Assembly (NCBI RefSeq): GCF_034702125.1
Contig: NC_085876.1
Coordinates: forward strand, 8,704,364-8,768,363
DNA length: 64,000 bases
Source of the DNA: Engraulis encrasicolus
Taxonomy: Eukaryota; Chordata; Actinopteri; Clupeiformes; Engraulidae
Reading direction: 5' to 3'
The position numbers and the translations under genes were made by a program. This document shows positions 24,110 to 36,415 of this stretch, one piece after another. Under the pieces are notes generated by a model. That model worked only from the letters and a program-made list of their open reading frames with translations, was not told the DNA's origin and made no database searches. Each line of letters opens with the position of its first letter. Position 1 is the first letter of the stretch.

Positions 24110-24575
24110 TGAGGAGGCTGCCGTGGCTGGAGGATGCTGTCGAAGGTGTAGGAGACTGCCGTGGCTGGAGGAGGCTGCCGAAGGTGGAGGAGGCTGCCGA
24201 AGGTGGAGGATGCTGCCGTGGCTGGAGGTGGAGGTGGAGGAGGCTGCCGAAGGAAGAAGCTTCCGTAAGTGGAGGAGGCTGCCGAGGCTGGAGGAGGCTG
24301 CTGTAGCTGGCGGAGGCTGGAGGAGGAGGAGGCTGCCGTAGGTGGAGGAGGAGAAGGAGGCTGCCGTAGGTGTAGCTGGAGGAGGCTGCCGTAGCTGGAG
24401 GAGGCTGCCGAAGGTGGAGGAGGCCGTGGCTGGAGGAGGCTGGAGGCTGCCGAAGGTGGAGGAGGCTGGAGGAGGCTGCCGTGGCTGCCGAAGGTGGAGG
24501 AGGCTGCCGAAGGTGGAGAAGGCTGCTGAAGGAAGAGGCTTCTGTAGGTGGAGGAGGCTGCTGAAGGTGTAGGCA
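24110..24575. repeat. Minisatellite, GGAGGCTGCCGAAGGTGGA-type units
   Basis: Imperfect tandem copies of a purine-rich unit of about 18-24 bp (GGAGGCTGCCGAAGGTGGA and variants with CCGTGGCTGG). On the minus strand the frame from 24,759 to 24,106 stays open across it (217 codons) and reads serine/alanine/proline-rich repeats after a basic stretch HDVKRKLVRRYIRLRLRI. The open frame may be an effect of the repeat; the basic segment is unique but not recognised. Confidence 0.85.
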
Positions 24576-26639
24576 GAGACTTCTTCGCTTGGCTTTTGCT
24601 GCCCAGGTAAGCTTTATTGCTCAGCTGCTTTTCACTGAGGCACTTGCCCGCAATTCGTAGCCTCAGCCTAATGTATCTTCTCACCAACTTCCTCTTCACA
24701 TCATGGCATGATGGTAGGCTGCTCCTTGTAGCCATGGCCTCCTCCTCCAACTGTTGCACAGTGCAGCTTGGTGTGTTGTTATTATTACTATGTGATTCTT
24801 TACTTCACTGATGACCCCTGAACAGATTGTCAGTGCCCTTCCTAACTTCATGTGTTTCTTTATTTCATTGCTCCAGCTGTGTCATATTCACTCATCATTG
24901 ACTGATGACCCCTGAACAGATTTCCGGCCCTTCTTCATACACCTTGTCTTCCACCTTCACAGTCATGGTGTGTATATTGTTATTACAATGTGATTCTTCA
25001 TTTCATTGCGCGTCTTCATACAGCTTGTCTCCCACCTTCATCTGGTTCTTCACTTAATTGCTCCAGGTGTACCATATTCACTGATAATGATATTTGTTGT
25101 TCATATACAGAAGCATAGACCCCTTTTACAGTTTTTAATTTTCTGTCTATTTCAATGTTACACGTTGAGTATGACCGCTGCATGTCTGTGTTGTTGACAG
25201 GCACAACACTCAGGAGTGCTGTGAGTTGCATGACACCTGCAGAGGCTCCATACTACAGACTACTTCTACTCGGTACTACAGAAACCGGTATCACTTTGAC
25301 AAGCCTGTGTCCTGTTTTGGCCTTCCACACTCTGTAGGATTGCATAGGCTCCATTTCTTCTCCCACATCACCATTCCAAAACAACTCCAGATGTTTCGTT
25401 TGTATTATGGCCAGTTTTTTTTACATCTGTTACACTACCTGTGTTTTGCACCCAAAACTGGACTGCTCTATCTGTTTCTTGTTTTTTATCATTATCACTT
25501 GCATTGCTGTAAATATGTTCCATTAGCTCAGTTTTGCAACTATGAAGTGTACAGTTTTGTTGTTGTATTACTGTTACGCTGAGCAAAAAGAAACCTCAAA
25601 CCTTACTCTTAGGCCTATGTGTATTCTTCATGCGTGTCGTGCTCTGTCAACAGTTTGATGCTTACAAAGCATTCCAAGTGTCTGTATGATGTTCTACCAT
25701 TATGCTATGCCTTCACACAGTTAATAACAAAAGGTATACAGTATTAAAAATGCATATTCACACTAGGTTATTGTCTAACTTGGCACCATAGCAGTGAGCA
25801 TCCAGTGTATTTCTGTGTTCAAAACATACATAAATACATTTTAAAAAAAAAATTAATTGACCCACTCAAGTACTGGTTATACAGTTGTTGTCTTTTTTTA
25901 ATTATAATTTATTTAGTCCACATGACAGATCCATGGCCCTGCTCCATGCCACTGATTCAGAGTCGTGTGTAGGGACTACACGTCTCTGCCCTGATCCTCT
26001 TCACTCTGCCTGCATGCAACGATGCATGTTTTTGGCAGGTCTGATGCAGCCTCATAAAGGCTAAAGCTGGCCTGCGTCTCACTGCTAGAGATCTATAGAC
26101 ATACAAGTGTATGTGATTAGTTTTTAACGAATTAATATTTGTAGTGTAAATAATGAACACAACGCTTTTGCGATTACAGTCAAAAGCTACCAAGAAAGTT
26201 AGCATCTCATAGGTAAGTGGCGGGCTCCTGGCTAAGCTAATGGTGATTTCCCTCAAAACGTGATAAAAACACACCAGTTCTACGACAGTAGCGTGTAAAC
26301 AACACAGTATTTTATATCACCTAGATGTACTAGACGAATTACCTAAAAAAATGGGATGGATCCCGTTTGTGTGCATATTTATTCAATGCTTGCCGTAGAA
26401 AGGCTTATTCTGCTCAGTAGAAGTCAATGACGGCTCTCTGTTTGTTTAGAACTTTAGCGTGTCTACACATGACTCTGACAGCCACTAGGTGACTTTCCCG
26501 CCGAGATCAAAGGTAGGCGTAACTCTGTTTATCAATGGCTCTGGTTTGGGTCAATAGGTCCAGGGGGGGCACAGCAGCTCAGGTGGGGGGGCAATGCCCC
26601 CCAGTGGCCCCGGCCCTGAATTCATGACCTCACTCTCTC

Positions 26640-27436
26640 TGGCCACTTTGGCAGGCAGCTTAGTTTTGACTTTGACACATCACACTAGCTTTTATTCCGT
26701 TGTTTACCACCTGTAGGCCTAAATAAATTGTTTGATAGGGCCTATTAACTTTTCATGTGTAATTTACATTTTTATGTAGAAAGCTTTGTTCATAGCTCTA
26801 CACTTCTCGATTAATCATGGTAGGCCTAAAAGAGCACAAAACAAATCTGTTAGTGCAAAGTCTGAATGGCTCTGCAAAATCCACTAGTAAGCCACAGTGC
26901 CCGATGAGCTCTGGGGTGGTGTGTGTAGTGCGTCCAAAAACAAATCCTTTGGTGCCATACAGAGGCAGGAAGATGAACTGTGTGCAAAACTAATGGTGGT
27001 GTCTTTAACAACTATGTCAAGAGGAACTTCACAAAATGTCGCAAAACAAGGCAGTCACTGGTCAAGCTGCCCATCTCTGCCATTTCAGGATCTCCAGACT
27101 TCGCAACAGACTTAAACATGCTTTCATCATCAATCTATTCTTTTGTTAAATCAGTCATACGACTGCATAGAGTTATCACTCCATGTGGTAGGACCTTCAA
27201 GTTATGTGGGTTGTATGTAATGTATGTATATGCATGTTGTCTGTATATAGGCCTGTGTCCTCTGTTTTTTGTTTTGTTTTGTTTTGTCTTGTTTTTGTTT
27301 TTTTGTCAGTTGTGCAATAGTCTTGTGATGTGATGTTATGTGTATGTCCTGTCTTAAGCGAGTGTTGCTCAGGGACGCAAAAAGAATTTCGGTGAAAACT
27401 GACAATAAAGTATAATCGTATCGTATCGTATCGTAG
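26640..27436 (+). mobile_element. Probable non-LTR retroelement 3' end
   Basis: The stretch ends in AAAACTGACAATAAAGTATA followed by four to five TCGTA pentamers (about 27,417-27,436), the short tandem 3' tail typical of L2/CR1/RTE-like elements. Two short open frames precede it (26,897-27,333) but no reverse transcriptase motif is visible. It is likely a 5'-truncated copy. Confidence 0.5.
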
Positions 27437-27439
27437 AGT

Positions 27440-30400
27440 TTGGTTGCAACAGGCAAGCTACTGAACTACCAGGGAGTTGGCCTATAGGCCCCCAAACACT
27501 ATGCTTATACTTCAAAGTCTATTCAACAGAAAATCCACAAAAAAATCAACCAACCATAGGGTCTACTGTCTCCAATTTTTTCTACTTAATATTATTTTTG
27601 CAGTGTGCAAGGCAAGCCTTCTGTCTGTCATCTAGAGCAGATATGCAAACTAAGACTACCACCTGGTCCAAATAAATGACTTAGAATTTAGCCAGGTGGT
27701 ACATTATTTGATCCCAGAAAAGATCTGAGTTGAGATAAAGGAAGGCGAGAAAGGAAGACATAGCACGACTTGGACTACCTCAAGTTAAAACACAATCTGA
27801 GGGGGCAGACATATTCGATATGAGTTACCGACAGTGAAATAAGTAGCCTATTTCAACTGTTAAATCAGGGTCATACGGTTATTTTTGTCATTGCTTACTC
27901 AGTGATTAAATTATTAGAACAAAGCAAAAGGGTTTGATAGAAGCGTGTAAAACGTAGCCTAGGGGAAAAAAACGGATGGCTCCTGCATCCGGCATCCACA
28001 GTGTTCAACCATTTATTTATTTTAAAATGACTGAGCACATGCTAATATAACCTCAAGCCAGGACTAAATGTAGGGCCTAAAACACGCACCTTGTAAATAT
28101 AATGCATTTGTATCAAAGAAATAGGCCTAACCAAAATAAAATTGCGCGCAAAATAGGATTTAGGCTACTTCACTTTTACGCATTCCTGAAAACTGGACAT
28201 AACCATTTAACGGTCAGACAACATAAATAGTAATACCTGTTTGATGCCGTGTAGTTTCTTATTATTGTGAGAAATAAAAGAGAATTAAATAAATTAGCTT
28301 ACAAGAAATAGCAGATTTATTCGTAGCCTTCATTACGAAATGTTGGAATGGCTGAAATTATGTAGCCTAAAAATATTTAACACATTTCAGCGCCACAATA
28401 GCCTACCTTTAAAACTGTGTGTTCAAGTCCTTGCGGCAGGGCTAATAGGCTAAGTATTATAAGACACAGATCCATGAGATGAGAGACAACTGGTTTAGAA
28501 AATATATCCTATTATTATTATTTTTTAACTTTAAGGATTGACTACTAGAAAATAATAAGCAGCTCTGTGAAAAATAGGAAAATTATACTCAATGAAACGA
28601 ATGGCTTTGCTTGGCAGTCTGGCCATAGCCTACTAGTGACGTAATTAGTATAGCGTAATTCTATGCGTAAGTAGTAAGTCCTGCCTTTATATTGGGGAGT
28701 ATAAAAAAATAAAATAATAATGCTTGTGGAGGCAAGTGTAAAGGACTGGCCAAATATAACATTATTAAATGTCAAAGTTATTAATTAGGCCTCGGCTAAC
28801 ACTGAGCCCATACTGAATGACATATCAGATCCTGGGTACTTAAGACAACACGTGTATTTAAATATACAGAGTAGACACAACAACTTTAGCTTTTCCTGGC
28901 ATGCGACGGCCTACCGTTTCTTTCCACCAGGGAAGCTGGCACGTGCGTTGAGTGATGGCCATATCAAGCATGAGACAGGGGGCTTCCTTGCGACGACAAG
29001 CCTTCTCAATAACGCTTTCTGTGAAGGCGCCGAATCAGCGCAGCCACCGTACAAGTCAGCCACAGCACGACCTCCATCTTCCTCCAGAAACCACCTCATC
29101 ACGGTGTGTTGTGAGAGTGCGATGACAGAGACTTGTTAACAAGACGCCATACCCTTAAGCCTCGGATGCAGGGAGACATGTTAACACCCCAAGACGACAA
29201 CGTCCCTTTACCGCCAACTGACGATAATGATGCCGTATCTTGTAGCAAACGCGATACTACGCACTGCGCGCCGAATAGCCTATTGGCAACCAATTCTGTA
29301 GGCTAACTATGTGCAGATTGATTTCCCCTCGACAAGTTAAGACAATTTCCAGAAAATATAGCTCTGTTTAGAACAGAAGCATGATATGAGAGAGCTCGAT
29401 TATGGTTTAATTCTTCGTTTTTCCACTTATGTAGACCTAGCTTTCATATCCCCAACTATGCAGTACTTGAAGGTCAAGTAGTCTTCGACATGACCAGTGT
29501 TATGGAAGGCCTCGCCGATAGCGACTAGTTCTAGTGGTTCACTAGCAGCTAAACTTCGGCAAACTTTTGTCGCCACTCCCTCGCACATTGATTTCAGGTA
29601 GGTCCTATCGACCAGAAGGCGTATACAAGTGAAGTCGGCCAAATTTGCTGTAAAGTGAGCAGTGATGTTACAATAGAGCAGTTATGCAGTGAACTAAAAT
29701 GTAGCACGATAGAAACGTGCAACATGGATGTGCGCTCTGCAGGATGATGTCTGTGTTGACTTTCCAGAGGTAATTTACGTCAAATGATTAATGTGTAGGG
29801 CATCCTCATGCTGCACTGTATACACACCACGTGTTACATTGAATCAACAATTCAATATTTCTGCTATTGCAGTCTACAGAAGTGGCCTATTACCTACATT
29901 ATATGCCTGTATTTATTTGCATCTTACACTATGGCTTATTTGAATTCTTACCAGTAGCCTATTTGGTTGGGAGTTCTAAATCATTACGTTGAGAAAAAGT
30001 TCAGAACATCTATTGCAATGCACTTGATCCATAGAATGTGTGCTGAAATACCTCTGGTAGATATTAGGTTAAACAAATATTGTCTTTACTATGTAACTTA
30101 AAAATATAGCTTATCTATCTAGCTATCTTTTAAAAAACTTCATTGCAAGTTCGTTCACAAAGCATAGTTTTCTTCTAATCACTTCTAACTTGCAGCCATT
30201 TTCTTTTTTGTATCCTTAGGAGGTGATAACACATAAAGACACAAGTAAAGTAACAGGGGGAAATGAAAGTAAAAAATAAAGTCCGAGAACTTATTGCTCA
30301 GGCCTATTGATAGAGTAGGCTATTGATGTATGCCTATGGTTCCTACCAGAGTGGCAGAACCAGATCAATTATGTTTGTTGCATTTTTTTTCATGCACCTT

Positions 30401-30850
30401 TTAAAATCATTTTTCACACGCGCTAGACAATAGTTCTGTGTATCTTTATTGGATAACTTCATATGGGGAAAAAAATCTTCCATGCAGGTTTGACTGAGTG
30501 AACCCCATGTAATGTAATTTTGGCACGCTTTTACGCACAAGTTACACTAGTTTACCCATGTCATTTAGGATGAAGATGAGACTGAAAATGTTATCACACA
30601 GCCATTATGACCTTGAGGACAAATAAAATGGAAATTACATGTTTGCTTATTTAAACGTGGCTGCGGAATGAAAGTGACTCCTTGTATTGACCCTATTTTA
30701 GTGCGTGAGTAGAAGAAAGTTGACTTGATCGTGGCCTTTGCTTCTGCATTTGACAAAATATTTACACATCACTGTTTCCATCGAGTTTTTGACAACCCGC
30801 ATTTATTATTCTGGGCAGATAAAAAATGCGATGCGCGTGACTTTTCTTGC
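27440..30850. other. Mostly unique AT-rich interval upstream of hox3
   Basis: Where a normal cluster would carry Hox4-Hox13 genes I find no homeodomain coding sequence on either strand. A GC-richer, CpG-containing island lies at about 28,880-29,300. A minus-strand open stretch at 29,427-29,642 looks exon-like (see findings). Nothing else is identifiable. Confidence 0.5.
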
Positions 30851-30854
30851 CAAG

Positions 30855-30863
30855 TGCGCGCGC

Positions 30864-30934
<71 letters not shown>

Positions 30935-30940
30935 CGTGTG
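30855..30940. repeat. (GT)n microsatellite with GCGC flanks
   Basis: A GT tract of about 70 bp is flanked on both sides by alternating CG steps, a possible Z-DNA-prone sequence. It lies about 0.4 kb upstream of the likely hox3 5' untranslated exon. Confidence 0.95.
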
Positions 30941-31179
30941 TCAGCCCGCTGTCGCACGTGTTTTGTGTTGTAGCATGTACAGCAGTGTGCGTGCGAGGAT
31001 GTGTGTAGGAGGGAAGGAGAGAGAGAGAGATTCTTGTTTGGTGGACACACAACGTAGAGGACGAAAGGAAAGGGAGCATGAGGGCTGTGATAAATCTGAG
31101 ACCAAGGGCAGGGCAGCTGTCGCCACGGACCTACACTGACATAGAGGCTATGAAAGCGGATTTTTAAATCGCGGACCAG

Positions 31180-31361
31180 TTCATAATCTCCAACGGTTTT
31201 CCCCTCCACATCATCTCCCAAAATTGCGCACAGCTGGCTGCCCTCTCCAACATACAACCGGTCTCTCCCGGACAAAGTTTACTTCGGTGTCCCTTTTTGA
31301 TTGATTGGTATCTGCGAATAGGATACTCCGTCTGTGGGTCAGCCTGGCGCTCCACGTAAAG
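31180..31361 (+). other. Likely 5' untranslated exon of hox3
   Basis: Repeat-free sequence ends in a good donor, GTAAAG|GTAAGAG (31,361/31,362). A polypyrimidine tract and acceptor TTTTTACTTCAG at 32,578 stand directly before the 81-bp leader of the Hox3 start codon. Hox3 genes commonly have non-coding first exons. A TGATTGAT PBX-HOX-type word at 31,299-31,306 lies within it. The exon start is not determined. Confidence 0.4.
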
Positions 31362-32011
31362 GTAAGAGAATGCGGTCTGCCCTCTGTGTTTTTATAAAAG
31401 AGGTGATGTCTCCGTGATTTATGGCTAGCCTACTCGGTTGAGATGACGGTTCAGGAAGACTTCATCCAAAAGCCATTAGCGCCGGTTAAGGCATGCCGTG
31501 CACGCAGCCTACCAGTAGCCTACCTACCCATCCCTGCCCGGTCTCATGGCAAGTCGTTTCTCCTCATTCCTTTTTCATTCATTCATGATATTGTGATTAG
31601 ACCATGGAATCTTACTGAAAGTGATCGTGCCTCGGGACTTGAGACTCTTATTCATTACTCCATATAACTCCTTATTCATAACTTGTGCATAACTCCAAGC
31701 ATGTGCGTTATTTATTATCTTTCGACAGAAAACTTGCATTTAACACCTTGAGCAGTGAACAGTGCTCGCTCAAGGACCCCATGCATCAGCGTCAGTTTTT
31801 GTCTGGACTGGACAGCAGCCATTATTGCACGGCAAGAAAAAAAGAGTTTGTAGGCTACGCCATGGACAGCCGCCGGTTTTTCAGGTTTTACCCCCACCCT
31901 AATCTGTCCAGTGAGCTTGTAGACAGAGAGATAGGTCACGCGTACCGAAGAGCGGAGAGACAGCCTATTAGCCCACAGGCCTGTGGTGGTCCTGAGTTTT
32001 ACCATCCCTTT

Positions 32012-32190
32012 TAACCCGTTACGACAAGGCGTTATAAAATTGCTGTTACCAGAATGGCAATGGCGAAGTCGTAATGCATTACTAAATGCCCCGTGTTAAG
32101 TCATAGTATTGTAGTACTATGGTAGTTAACTTTTCAATTGCTATTACAGCGTGCCACTGGGGGTACGGTGTGCATTAAGGGGTTGCACCG
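32012..32190 (-). repeat. Dispersed MITE-like repeat, copy 2
   Basis: Reverse-complement match to 984-1,160, bounded by TTAACCCGTTACGAC on the left and GCATTAAGGGGTT beyond the right edge. It lies inside the inferred 5' intron of hox3 (31,362-32,578). Confidence 0.7.
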
Positions 32191-32659
32191 TAAACAATCG
32201 AACGAAATTGCATTATAAACTACACCAAAAGGGAAGTGGGTGAAGCCAACCGAATACACCCTATTTAAATAATATGCCTAGTCTACCACTCTGAGCAAAC
32301 CCATAAGGATTTAAGATGTGGAAACATGCAGATGCTGTTGTTAGTTTGTTTTATCTTTGTTCTTATTAATATCTACAATACTATACATCCTTATTTAAAG
32401 ATATATTTACGCTCCCCTGTGCACGCTTGCGTTATTATTTTTTTTAAACGAACCTACGCGTACCGTCAACTCTTTCTATACGCACTTAAACAGACTACGT
32501 AGTATACATGGTCTATAAATTAACCCAGCTCTATCAAACTGAACCTGCTGACCTAACTGATTTTCCTTTTTACTTCAGAGATTACCGAGGAAAGACACGA
32601 CTTGAAAGTCCTTCGCCTGGACCATAATTGTCACCGTTCCTGCACTGTCCTCCTAAGAT

Positions 32660-34536
32660 ATGCAAAAAGACATTTTCTACATGCAGTATGAATGTGGAAA
32701 TGGCCCCACGGTTGTCCCCAGACCACAGGTACATTCTCAAGTCGACCAAGAAACACACTGCTACCGGCATCCGGCGTGCGTTTGGCCGGTTTCTGACGAT
32801 CGCTCCACTGTCTCCAATAAACCAAGACAGGGCCCTGAGCACAACCATCCGGCCTCCACCTCGCCTGTCTTCTGTGGCAACAACCACATACAATCGCCCG
32901 ATACTCAGGACTCAAGCCCCAGCAACAAGTCCGCATCCTGTGGTCTTATTGGGCAAGACTTACCAACGCACACGCAGAATCAAGCTTTGGCTTGGATGAA
33001 GGGGACCAGCCAAAGGTCCAAACAAAATCCGTACTGTGGCAACTCAGGTGATTGATTCAAACTTTAATCAAACACTTTGTGAAATGAAAATAAACGGTCT
33101 ACGCATAGCAGCGTTGAGAACCCTGCGCTTTTAGACATTTGGGTAGTACTACAAGCCATTAGTGGAAATAGCCAGAGATGAAAGAGCCACATGCAACATA
33201 ATTTCTTGCATGCTTTTTATGATATTCTGTTTTGGCTATGGTATGTCGCTGATCATCAACAAACATCAAACATCAAACATCTCCGCGTCCAACAAAGAAT
33301 AATAACCTAGGCCTATACTCCAAAATATGTTTCAGATAGAAATTTAACAGATATTCAAGTCAGCTAATTTTCGGGCATGTGCCAAATAGGCATATCAGCA
33401 TGAGGTAGTAGCACCATGTATGATTTTTGCGCAAAGGGCATTGTGAACGCTTCACAGTAAAACGGGCCTACCTTTATGTACAAACAGTTTCACATGTAGA
33501 CACAATCACACAAACGAGATACATCGATAATAAATGTTGTAGCCTATGATGAGACACAATAGGGAATTCTATGCCAAGCTGTGACGAGCAGGTGGGGATT
33601 TTAAAAACACAATCGTCATATGAGGATTGTTTATTATTCAGAATGCTGTAGGCCAACATCTCCATTCTTATTTTTTTTTCTCAGTGATTTTAATGAAAAA
33701 AGTAGGCTAACTAATACATAGTTAAATAACAGTGCATGCATTTCCTTCCAACAGACAAGTATCCACTTGAGAAGAGACCGAGGTCAGATTTCACCTGTTC
33801 GAAGCGCGCGCGCACTGCCTACACCGGCGCGCAGCTCGTGGAGCTGGAGAAGGAATTTCATTTCAGTCATTACCTCTGCCGCTCGCGCCGAAAGGAGCTG
33901 GCCAGTCAGTTGAGCCTCACGGAGAGACAGATTAAAATATGGTTCCAGAACCGGAGAATGAAACACAAGAAGGATCAGCTGGACGAGGGCATCTTGTCTT
34001 CCCCGGAGGAACAGCAGTCACCCTGTAGTCCGAGGTCGTGGTCTCCAAGCGCTGCCATTAGGCCTTTTGAAAGTGTCCGTCATCAATTCTCGGTCCATCA
34101 TCTGGACCATAACCCGCATTATGAGCCGCCATCACCAGGATATGATAAACTCCATCCCGATTACCATTCCTCTGCGTCACATACGGTCCCGTTGGGCAGC
34201 TTGTTGCCTACCTATCCGTCTGTCCACAGTCAAGAAAGTGTCCAAAGGTGCACTGCGTCTGGTTATGATGCAAATGGTATTCAAGGCAGATGGACGCACG
34301 GGCAAGGGAAATCTCGGGGAGACGGCTACTACACAGAACATAGGCCTACGTCTAAAACTGATTCCGGATTGACGAATTTCTTTCAACCTTCCAGTAACAT
34401 CATGGGCTTCCAGACGGAAACCATTGGAGGTAACTGCTGTTCCACTGTTGAAACTAGCGCAAGCACATACTCTGACCTAGCGCTGCGCCACACTCATGGG
34501 ATAATGCACGAAGTACCCAAACTGACCTATTTGTGA
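32660..34536 (+). CDS. Divergent Hox paralogy-group 3 homeodomain protein
   Basis: Two coding exons, 32,660-33,047 and 33,755-34,536, join in frame (G + AC codon) to give 389 residues. The start MQK...FY matches the Hox3 family start MQKATYY. Exon 1 ends with a degenerate hexapeptide, [13 protein letters not shown], where Hox3 has IFPWMKESRQ. The homeodomain is residues 145-204, with [20 protein letters not shown] and W48/Q50/N51 intact. By my alignment it differs from the near-invariant vertebrate Hox3 homeodomain at about ten positions (for example 23 S, 24 H, 29 S, 32 K, 34 L, 36 S, 37 Q, 39 S, 56 H). The C-terminus TYSDL...EVPKLTYL corresponds to the Hox3 C-terminal motif TYTDL...EAPKLTHL. 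Hox3 proteins are nuclear factors in hindbrain and pharyngeal arch patterning. The reading frame is intact, so it is probably expressed but evolving fast. Whether it is hoxa3, hoxc3 or another copy is unresolved. Confidence 0.9.
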
Positions 34537-34539
34537 GCA

Positions 34540-36372
34540 CGATGTCATCTTGTGGAAAGTGTTGAACAAGTTGCCTTTGGAAGTTTGAATAGCCAGCTGT
34601 CGTCTGACGTGTAGGTCAGGCTATGTCATGTACAGATGTAGCTTACCATTCAGTATTCAGGCATAATGTAGGCCAAGGGTGCCGGAACGAGTTTTAAAGT
34701 GGTGGTGCATTTTTTTCTTACTCTTTTCCCCACTCATTTGTCTGTCTGTATTAAAAGTTGAGAAAGTCTCATTTAGGGAGCCCAAAAGTGGGGATGCAAA
34801 TGCACTACTGCGTCCCCTTTTCGGCACCTATGAGGCTTTATGCTTAGTAGAATCCAAAAGTAAAACTTTTCCCATTTTATTTTAACAACCTTATTTTCGG
34901 TCTGGATATTGAAATTTTCGTTTAATGTTTATAATTCACTTTCTAATGGGGTTAGTATCCAAGACCTAAACTGGGTTGTCACTCACAACAAGAGAGTATT
35001 CCTTTTTATTTATGACAAGAAACATGAATGTTGATGTTCTAGCTCCTGAAGCGTGCTGTGTCCTGCTGCTCCAACTCGAACTCAGCTAATCTAAACCATC
35101 TCAGGCTTTAAGTTGTTGAAATAATAAGAATTTGTTTTCATGACTAAATTAAAACTTCTATTTATGGAAAACATTGTTTTTGGGCGTTTTCTTTTTTTAT
35201 TGATTTATTTCAAATAGATTAACTGGGGAAAATGCAAAAAGCACAGTCTACAGCCAGAAATTCGGACACATCTGAATGTATTTATTGAATTTGAAAAATG
35301 TAGCCTATACTTTAAACTCAATATCTACACAGCCAGTGTCTCAAAACTAATGCAATTCCATGTAACATGTAAGCCTGGTTCAGTTGACGTCGTTCTATTG
35401 GAGGTAATCACCACCTGTAAAAACAGATTTTAAAAAATGCTTAAACTTTTCTTACAGCATTCAATAACAGATATCTTCTATACATCTTATAGAGTCGTTT
35501 TTGCATTCTTTCTAATTGAATTTAAAAAGTCTAGAGCAAATTCAATTTAGTCCTATGCAGTCATTAATCATATGAACTCGGATTGAAAGCAAAATACCAC
35601 ATTACAAAACCAACACTGTCTTTTACATGCGGCGAACAAAAAAGACATGGTTAGGCTACTATCAACCTACAAAAATCGACAATGCCAAGTTCCAAGTCCA
35701 AGTTCCTTATCTCTGCGTTTTTTCTATGACTATTTCAACATTGGTCTACAGTAGGCTAAAAGATTTTAAAAGTTTATCACAGGCCTATATGCTCGATTCC
35801 TTGGTTCCTAAAAAAGGCTTTATCAGGCCAACTTCAAACCTAGCCATGAAGTCAGCCTAGTGTTATCTCAGCCCAGTAGCCCACAAAAGTTTACGTTCCC
35901 CGTCTGACTAGCTGTCACATCCTGGGGAAGATTGATCGCGTGCACCTCCTGGGCGCTATTGTTTGGGATTGCACGAGTGAAACGGACAGAAACCGAAATG
36001 ACTCAACGCTGCATAGCTGAGGGCTCTGAGAACAGGAGGGCGACGTGAGCAGCTGCATTATTATAGGCCTACTTAATGTTTCTGTCAAATATTGTATTCG
36101 ATTTTTAAATCAGTCACCAACAAATCACATCAGCCTATTTTAGACTATCTCAAAATTACGCATTGGAATAAAAAAGGGAGATAACGTGGATGGTTGGTTA
36201 TTATGGGTATTGAAATATGAATATCGCGGTCAGCAAAACCTCTCGACAGTTCCCGTGAAAGGACAAGGACAAAAGTGGCCTACTTAAAGTGAGTCTCGTA
36301 GCTGCAGGCATGAACCCACACACAAAGATGTGCGCAGAGTCGCGGTATTCTTGTCCAGGCTTGCTTTTCTTC

Positions 36373-36415
<43 letters not shown>

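Noticed and set aside
30725..31275. Overlapping open frames of 82-168 codons around the GT tract upstream of hox3
   Set aside because: Driven by the GT repeat; no homeodomain or hexapeptide, no splice context. The region better fits promoter and 5' untranslated sequence.
31685..32014. 109-codon plus-strand frame upstream of hox3
   Set aside because: Lies in the inferred 5' intron, has no recognisable motif and runs into the MITE copy; probably chance.
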